Below are positions 58,311-64,000 of a stretch of 64,000 bases of DNA, piece after piece (positions within the stretch are counted from its first letter, which is position 1; each line of letters starts with the position of its first letter). The stretch is taken from NCBI GenBank assembly GCA_035772735.1, contig JASDFA010000010.1, forward strand, positions 125,341,501 to 125,405,500. Direction: 5' to 3'. The position numbers and the translations under genes were made by a program. A model generated the notes under the pieces. That model was not told the origin of the DNA and did not search any database. It saw nothing but the letters and a program-made list of their open reading frames with translations. The DNA is from Datura wrightii (lineage: Eukaryota > Streptophyta > Magnoliopsida > Solanales > Solanaceae).

Positions 58311-58559
58311 AACAATAATTTAAAACCTGCCAATTTCATGACATGACACAATTACAATGAACAACTTGAATATGACAGTGGTGATCGAGGAATATGATGA
58401 AAAATCCATGATGCCGGAACACATTACAGAGGACTTAAAATAGTTTGAGGATAAGGAAAAGCCCAACCTTGATGAGACCGAGGTAGTGAATTTGGGAGAT
58501 GACGATCAGGTTAAAGAAACTAGAATCAGTGTTCACCTGACAGAGTCATAGAAAGAGAG

Positions 58560-59254
58560 TTGACTAACTTACTTCAGGAATACATCGATATATTTGCTTG
58601 GTCTTATGATGACATGCCGGGGCTAAGCACGAACATTGTCTCCCACAAGTTGCCAATTTTAGGGTTTAGTCCTGTAAAGAAAAAACTCGAAAGTTCAAGA
58701 CCGATTTAAGTCTAAAAATAAAGAAAGAGGTTACCAAGTTGATTCAGACCAAATTTGTAGAGGTTACAAAGTATCCGACATGGTTGGCTAACATTGTCCC
58801 CGTGCCAAAAAAGGATGGAAAGATCAGATTCTGTGTTGACTACAGAGATATTAATAAAGCTAGTCCTAAAGACAATTTTTCATTACCCAACATCCACATT
58901 CTCATTGACAATTGTGCCAAGCATGAGATGCAGTCATTCATGGATTGTTTCGTAGGATATCATCAGATCCTTATGGATGAAAAAGATGTAGAGAAGATGG
59001 CTTTCATCACACCTTGGGGTGCTTATCATTACAAGGTGATGCCATTTGGTCTCAAGAATTCTAGCGCCACTTATATGAGAGTAATGACCACTATTTTTCA
59101 TGATTTGATCCACAAGGAAATTGAAGTACATGTGGACGATGTCATTATCAAATCTTGCGAGAGTTCAGATCACTTAGCTCACTTGAAGAAGTTCGTTGAT
59201 CGGCTCCGCAAGTACAACCTAAATTTAAACCCTGCCAAATGTACTTTGGAGTGA
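58560..59254 (+). pseudogene. Reverse transcriptase of Ogre copy B
   Basis: The upstream frame (ELTNLLQEYIDIFAWSYDDM at about 58560) is broken near 58690-58710. The 171-residue frame from 58739 has FCVDYRDINKASPKDNFSLP, VMPFGLKNSSATYMRVM and a catalytic box reading HVDDVIIKS, where Tat elements usually have Tyr before VDD. Both catalytic Asp are present. The frame ends at a TGA at about 59252 and resumes in another frame at 59268. It would copy the RNA into cDNA, but it is interrupted on both sides. Confidence 0.88.
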
Positions 59255-59267
59255 CAGCCAGTAAGTT

Positions 59268-59860
59268 TTGGGTTTCATAGTCAGTAGAAGGGAAATTGAG
59301 CTTGACCTTTCCAAAGTCAAGGCAATTCAAGAGTTACCTCCTCCAAAGATGAAGAAAGAAGTAATGAGCTTCTTGGGAAGATTGAATTACATCAGTCGAT
59401 TCACAGCCAAATCAATGATTATTTATGAACCCATTTTTAAATTGTTGAAGAAAGTCGCACCAATAGAGTGTACCAAAGAGTGTCAGAAATCCTTTGACAC
59501 TATAAAAGATTATTTGTCCAATCCGTTAGTGTTAGGTCCTCCAAGGGAAGGAAGTCTGTTGTTGCTTTATCTATCAGTTTTAGATAATGCATTCATACTC
59601 GTTCTAGGACAACATGATGAAATCGAGAACAAGGAGTGAGAAATTTATTATTTGAGCAAAAAGTTCACTCCGTACGAGGTTCATTACACTCTATTAGAAA
59701 GAACATGTTGTGCTTTGACTTGGATTGCCCAGAAGCTGAGACATTGTTTGTCTTCATATACAACGTATCTCATTTCCCAGATGGACCCTTTGAAGTACAT
59801 ATTCAAAAGGCAATGCAAATAGGAAAATTGGCAAAATGGCAAATATTTTAGTTCTCTCAG
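59268..59860 (+). pseudogene. RT thumb/connection and first RNase H of Ogre copy B
   Basis: GFIVSRREIELDLSKVKAIQ and MSFLGRLNYISRFTAKSM (59268-59420) are the RT connection. KEVMSFLGRL follows the usual PPPKMKKE. From about 59560 LLLYLSVLDNAFILVLGQHD marks the first RNase H, then, after a TGA at 59637, YYLSKKFTPYE and ALTWIAQKLRH. The catalytic pattern is weak, as often in Tat elements that also carry a second RNase H. There are several frame changes. Confidence 0.78.
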
Positions 59861-59882
59861 ATTAGAATATCAAAGGAGGACG

Positions 59883-60600
59883 TTGAAAATGTCCAGGGCG
59901 GAAATGACTTCTTCTAAAGTGTTGCTGAGTGAGTTCGACATTGTGTATGTGACTCAGAAAGCGGTCAAGGGACAAGCCCTAGCTGATCATCTTGCGGAAA
60001 ATCCAGTGGATAAAGAATATGAGTCACTCCGAACCTATTTCCCAGATGAGGAAGTGTTGTTCATAGGAGAAGATATTTCAGAAGCATATCCTGGCTGGAG
60101 GGTGTTTTTTGATTAAGCGGTCAACCTCAAAGGTTCAGGAATTGGAGCAGTATTGGTCTCAGAAATCGATCAACATTATCCGGTAACTGCAAAGCTTCAC
60201 TTCCTATGCACCATAAGATGGCTGAATATGAAGCTTGTATTCTTGGCATCAAATTGGCTCTTGATATGAATATTCAAGAATTGCTAGTTATCGGCGATTA
60301 ACCTACTGATTTATCAAGTTCAAGGAGAATGGGTTGTAAAGAACTCCAAGATCACACTATACATAGAACTGGTGCAAGATTTATACAAAATGTTCAGAGA
60401 GATTGAGTTCATACATATTCCAAGGATACAGGATGAGTTTGTTGATGCTTTGGCTATTATATCCTCCATGATACAACATCTAGATCAAAGTTATATTGAC
60501 CCATTGGAGATAACGGTGAAGGAGCAAACTGCATATTGTGCTCAAGTTGAATTAGAACCAGATGGGAAGCCATGGTAATTTGACATAAAAATGTGTTTGG
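59883..60600 (+). pseudogene. Second (archaeal-type) RNase H of Ogre copy B
   Basis: The linker LLSEFDIVYVTQKAVKGQAL and ADHLAENPVDKEYESLRTYF leads to WRVFFD (60116), then EYEACILGIKLALDMNIQEL, LLVIGD (about 60295, followed by TAA) and IPRIQDEFVDALAIISSMI (about 60420-60475). These are the D-E-D-D positions of the additional RNase H of the Tat lineage. Stops after two of the catalytic Asp residues break the frame. Confidence 0.78.
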
Positions 60601-60655
60601 AAGTTGGGGCATATCCAGAACATGCAAATTTAATCAGAAGAGGACGATACGATGA

Positions 60656-61817
60656 ATGGCTAATAATTTCTTTCTGAATGGAGAAATCCTTTATAGGAGG
60701 ACTTCAAATCTGGGATTCCCAAGATGTATGGATGCCATTAAAGTGACGAAATTTCTTGACGAAGTATATGCTGGAACATGCAAACCTCACATGAATGGGT
60801 TCATATTGGCTAAGAAAATTCTACGAGTTGGATATTTCTGGATGACTATGGAGAACGACTGTAGTCGGTTTGTGCATAAATGCTACAAATGCCAAGTACA
60901 CGGAGATTTGATCAAAGTGCCACCAGAAAAGCTGAATGTGTAAGTTCTCCTTGGTCATTTGCAACTTGGGGCAGGGATGTCATCGGACCTATCGAACCAC
61001 CCGCCTCCAATGGGCACAGGTTCATTTTAGTTGCCGTTGATTATTTCACCAAGTGGGTGTAACCCGCCTCCTACAAAGTTGTGATGAAGAAAGTAGTAGT
61101 TGATTTTGTCAAGAACAACCTAATATGCTGATTCAGTATACCCGAGTCAATCATCACAGACAATAGAGCAAATTTGAATAGCCATCTAATGAAAGAGATA
61201 TGTGAGAAATTCAAGATTACTCACCGTAGCTAAACCATTTACCTCCCTCAAATGAATGGAGCCGTAGAAGCTGCCAACAAGAACATCAAGAAGATCTTAA
61301 GGAAGATGGTTGATATTTATAGATCTTGGCATGAGATGTTGTCTTATGCTCTGTTAGGATATCGAACAACTGTCAGACCTTCAACTGGGGCAACTCCCTA
61401 TTTGCTAGTATATGAAACAGAAGAAGTGATACCTGCTGAGGTTGAGATACCTTCATTAAGAATCATTCAAAAAGTTGAATAAAGCAGCATTGAATGGGTT
61501 CATGCCAGACTAGAACAACTTAAGTTGATTGATGAGAAGAGAATGAGTGCAGTATGCCATGGTCAACTATATCAACAGAGGATGATTCACACTTTCAACA
61601 AAAGAGTAAGAACTCAAGCTTTTGAAGTAGGCCAATTGGTGTTGAAATGCATTTTCCCCCATCAAATGAGTATAAAGGGAAATTTACACCAAATTGACAA
61701 GGTCTTTATGTGGTTCACAAAGTTCTTTCAAAAGGTTCTTTGATTCAAGCAGAAATGGATGGCCAAGAGTGGCTGAAACCTATCAATTTAGATGTTGTTA
61801 AGAGATACTACATCTGA
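60656..61817 (+). pseudogene. Integrase and pol C-terminus of Ogre copy B
   Basis: The zinc module reads EVYAGTCKPHMNGF then HKCYKCQVHG: the first His of HHCC is Tyr here. The core has WGRDVIGPIEPPASNGHRFI (first Asp), IPESIITDNRANLNSH (second Asp) and MNGAVEAANKNIKKILRKM (catalytic Glu), so the three acidic residues are all encoded but in interrupted frames (stops at about 60942, 61062 and 61230). The C-terminal part (61525-61817) has MIDEKRMSAVCHGQLYQQRM and ends VKRYYI then TGA. It would insert the cDNA into host DNA; inactive as it stands. Confidence 0.85.
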
Positions 61818-62588
61818 AGATTGGTGTTTTCTTTTCTTTCTTTCCTTCTAATCATATATTTTCTTGTAAGATCTATAATGTTTCATATTAGTTTAAAGGG
61901 CGTTTCTTATAACATGAACTACGTGATGATCTAAATTCCCATTATGGGATATGTACGTGGCCAATATTGGCTTCGGTCACATTATTAGAAAAATTCAATT
62001 TCTTTTCTTGTAATCAGAACTATGTTTGACCTGATTCCTGCCTCAATGGGATATGTAGGCGCCATACCGGCTCGGTCATATTCCCCCTAAATTTTCCATT
62101 TTTCTTTCATAATAGAAACTGAAACAGAATATTTGAGAGGTTCTCAAAAATTCCACAAGACTGAATATTCTCAAGAAGACAAATTTGAATATTGTTTTAG
62201 AAACATGCAACTAGGGAAATTTTTTATAGAAGAAACTCAAAAATTCTATAAGGATAGTTCTAATGTCGACAATATTAATTTTCTTCGAAGCCATAACTGG
62301 GGCAAAAATTTTGAGGGAAAGCCTCAAAATTTCTTTAAGTACAGACAATAAATATAAGAACCTCATTCCCTAGCTGCAACGAAGCTTCAGAAAAATCTAA
62401 AATTGGCCAACAAGTCGCCTGCCATATCAAGTTCCAAAATAGAGGATGTCTGTTCATTTTGTGCATGCCATGAAAGTCAATTGGAAGAGATTTTTCTAAA
62501 ATATTTTCCTCAGAATTACTTTTAAAAATCTTTTCTATCTTCCTAAAAATATTTTTAATTTTGTGTTCTCTCTATCATAACTCGGAGG
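61818..62588 (+). other. 3' noncoding region of Ogre copy B
   Basis: T-rich. It contains two copies of a GGGATATGTA(C/G)G block (61948 and 62048), the second in TGTTTGACCTGATTCCTGCC...GTAGGCGCC context, which matches the solo Ogre LTR at 44625-44665 in reverse. There is no clear purine tract before the next LTR. Confidence 0.65.
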
Positions 62589-63005
62589 TGTCATGACCCG
62601 AGTTTATATCATGAATGAGACACGGTACTTGGAGTTACAAGTAACCTCAAGCCAACCCATGATCTATCATAACACTGGTAAACTGAGTAAACATAAGCGA
62701 AAGCTTTAAACAAATAAAAATCATTTAAGAAAGCTGATTTGAAAAAGTCCATACATCTGAATAAAACAATACTGAATATCTGAGTCTATGTCTGAAAGTC
62801 ATCTACTAATGATGAGTTGCTGGAACAAGCCCCCATCTAACTCTAAAGTCTAACTGAAAGAAATTAACTGAAAATAAATATCATCTCGAAAGGTGAGGAC
62901 TCACCAAAAGCTGTTGCTAGTATCATCTGAAGGAAACTGCTGACGATGCTAGGACTGAGAACCTGCGCCTGTATCATGATACGATACAACATAGAAGATA
63001 TGCGT

Positions 63006-63024
63006 CAGTACTTTTAATGTACTG
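63006..63024 (-). promoter_or_regulatory. Conserved Tekay-LTR stem-loop
   Basis: CAGTAC, 7-base loop, GTACTG. On the minus strand it reads ACTCAGTAC...GTACTGACGCA. Confidence 0.6.
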
Positions 63025-63192
63025 AGTAAGTGAGAGATATACTAAACATGAGAGAACAAGTAACTGAACTGAAATGACATGTAATGGCCAACCGAAATAC
63101 TGAAAATTGATACAACTGAAGTATAACTGATATGGTCAAAAGTGACCCTGACAAATGGTCATAGACATGTCCTGGATCTGAGATATTGATCT

Positions 63193-63226
63193 GAACTAAA
63201 CCGAACTGAACTGAACTGAGCTGAGC
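63193..63226. repeat. Short CTGAA/CTGAG 5-mer tandem array
   Basis: ACCGAACTGAACTGAACTGA followed by GCTGAGCT: about five 5-base units inside the LTR. Confidence 0.7.
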
Positions 63227-64000
63227 TAAATTGAAACTATACAGACTAGTGGGAGAGTCTATAACCGACATATAACCACGTGAGCTAAATGTTGAGTTCA
63301 ATTTATACGCCCCATTGATAGGACTTAATATACCTTGCCAAGGTATAAGGCATGAACTGAGTGATCACAAATATGGAGCCATAGGGCCAATAAAATAACC
63401 TATGGTGGCAACGTAGTTCTGGGAACCTAAGTGCGCTGGAACCCTGGTCCGCTTGGTGCTAAGCCCTACTCCCACTGGATAGTCCTAATCTGACTACTAA
63501 GCTGATAGCTCAAAAGTGGGGTCCCATACCAAATCAGGAATACTTATCTGGAAGTACCCTGAGAGTCTTATCGGACCGGATTCTTTAATTGGTGTTCTAA
63601 GACTGGCCAAAGCTACATATCTGGAAGCATCGTAACCATCAAAAGAACAAACTAATATCTGATAACTGATATCTGGGAGGCATTACTGACACCTCAAGAA
63701 AAGACTATAGTCAAACTGATCAGTTGACATTTCTGAAAATACTGAGAATGTTAATATTCTGACTGAAACTGGACTAGCATGCAACTGACTGAGATTTCAA
63801 CTGATATTAATAACATAGGAATTTTAGCACTGATAGAATCAAGCAAAAAGAATAACTAATCAACTGTGCAAAACTCTAATTACTGCATTCAAAAGCTAGG
63901 GCTAGAACCATCTTTACAGGAATAAGTATCAACATGATCTCTAAGTAATGAAAACATAGCAGCTAACAATATGAACAAACATTCCATACGGATGACATCG

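Larger units (their letters stand above)
50133..62588 (+). mobile_element. Ogre/Tat LTR retrotransposon copy B (5' LTR truncated)
   Basis: Order: LTR lacking its first ~1.08 kb, tRNA-Arg-type primer site, ORF1, gag, protease, G-patch, RT, two RNase H regions, integrase, 3' noncoding DNA. No 3' LTR appears before a different LTR starts at 62589. Every ORF carries stops or frameshifts. It is close in sequence to copy A and follows it head to tail. Confidence 0.85.
62589..64000 (-). mobile_element. Tekay/Del-type LTR, truncated by window edge
   Basis: It begins TGTCATGACCCGAG, comparable with TGTCACGCCCCGCC of the element 3 LTRs, and holds the conserved GCGTCAGTAC...GTACTGAGTA stem-loop at 63006-63024. 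No ORF in it is convincing. Orientation is inferred from the stem-loop flanks. Whether it is a solo LTR or part of a full element cannot be seen. Confidence 0.72.

Noticed and set aside
1..64000. Intact host gene, tRNA, rRNA or endogenous pararetrovirus
   Set aside because: All recognisable coding sequence belongs to CACTA or Ty3/gypsy elements. I saw no caulimovirus-type movement or coat protein and no complete tRNA.

Overview
The window is plant nuclear DNA made almost entirely of nested transposable elements. I found no intact host gene, tRNA or rRNA. The families present (Tekay/Del chromovirus with an initiator-tRNA-Met primer site, Athila-like elements with a tRNA-Asp primer site, Ogre/Tat elements with a tRNA-Arg-type primer site, and an En/Spm CACTA transposon) and the protein variants point to a large-genome eudicot. 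Solanaceae is my best guess from protein resemblance; it is inference, not proof.

Left part (1-33087): a CACTA DNA transposon (genes on the minus strand; right terminus at 33087; left terminus missing) is the outermost layer. Its left end abuts a Tekay-type LTR (1-646, running off the window). A 25.1 kb Athila-like element (2393-27519, + strand, duplicated target CTGGT) sits inside its second gene. That element contains a second, related pol-less element on the minus strand (4932-22442). The second contains a Tekay chromovirus (7741-17514, minus strand, duplicated target CAAAA) with recognisable but broken gag, PR, RT, RNase H, integrase and chromodomain-like parts. This is a nest four deep.

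Right part (33108-62588): two Ogre/Tat copies lie head to tail on the + strand. Copy A has a 5' LTR split by a 4.0 kb solo Tekay-type LTR (35153-39162, target TTTCC), then a primer site, ORF1 and gag. Its gag is split by a 5.2 kb solo Ogre-type LTR in reverse orientation (44145-49313, target AAACC). Copy A ends at 50135, where gag joins the inside of copy B's LTR through a TGG microhomology. Copy B (50133 to about 62588) has LTR, primer site, ORF1, gag, protease, G-patch, RT, two RNase H regions, integrase and 3' noncoding DNA, all degraded. Another Tekay-type LTR begins at 62589 and runs off the window.

The most interesting signals are not intact genes. They are: (i) a hairpin at the LTR terminus of the CTGGT-flanked family with a compensatory base change in a diverged copy; (ii) a short stem-loop shared by Tekay-type LTRs from three families; (iii) two pol-less Athila-related families, one with a zinc-knuckle/acidic ORF, sharing 3' noncoding sequence; (iv) the CACTA reading frame staying in register across a 25 kb insertion; and (v) the microhomology-joined Ogre tandem with different internal deletions in its two copies.
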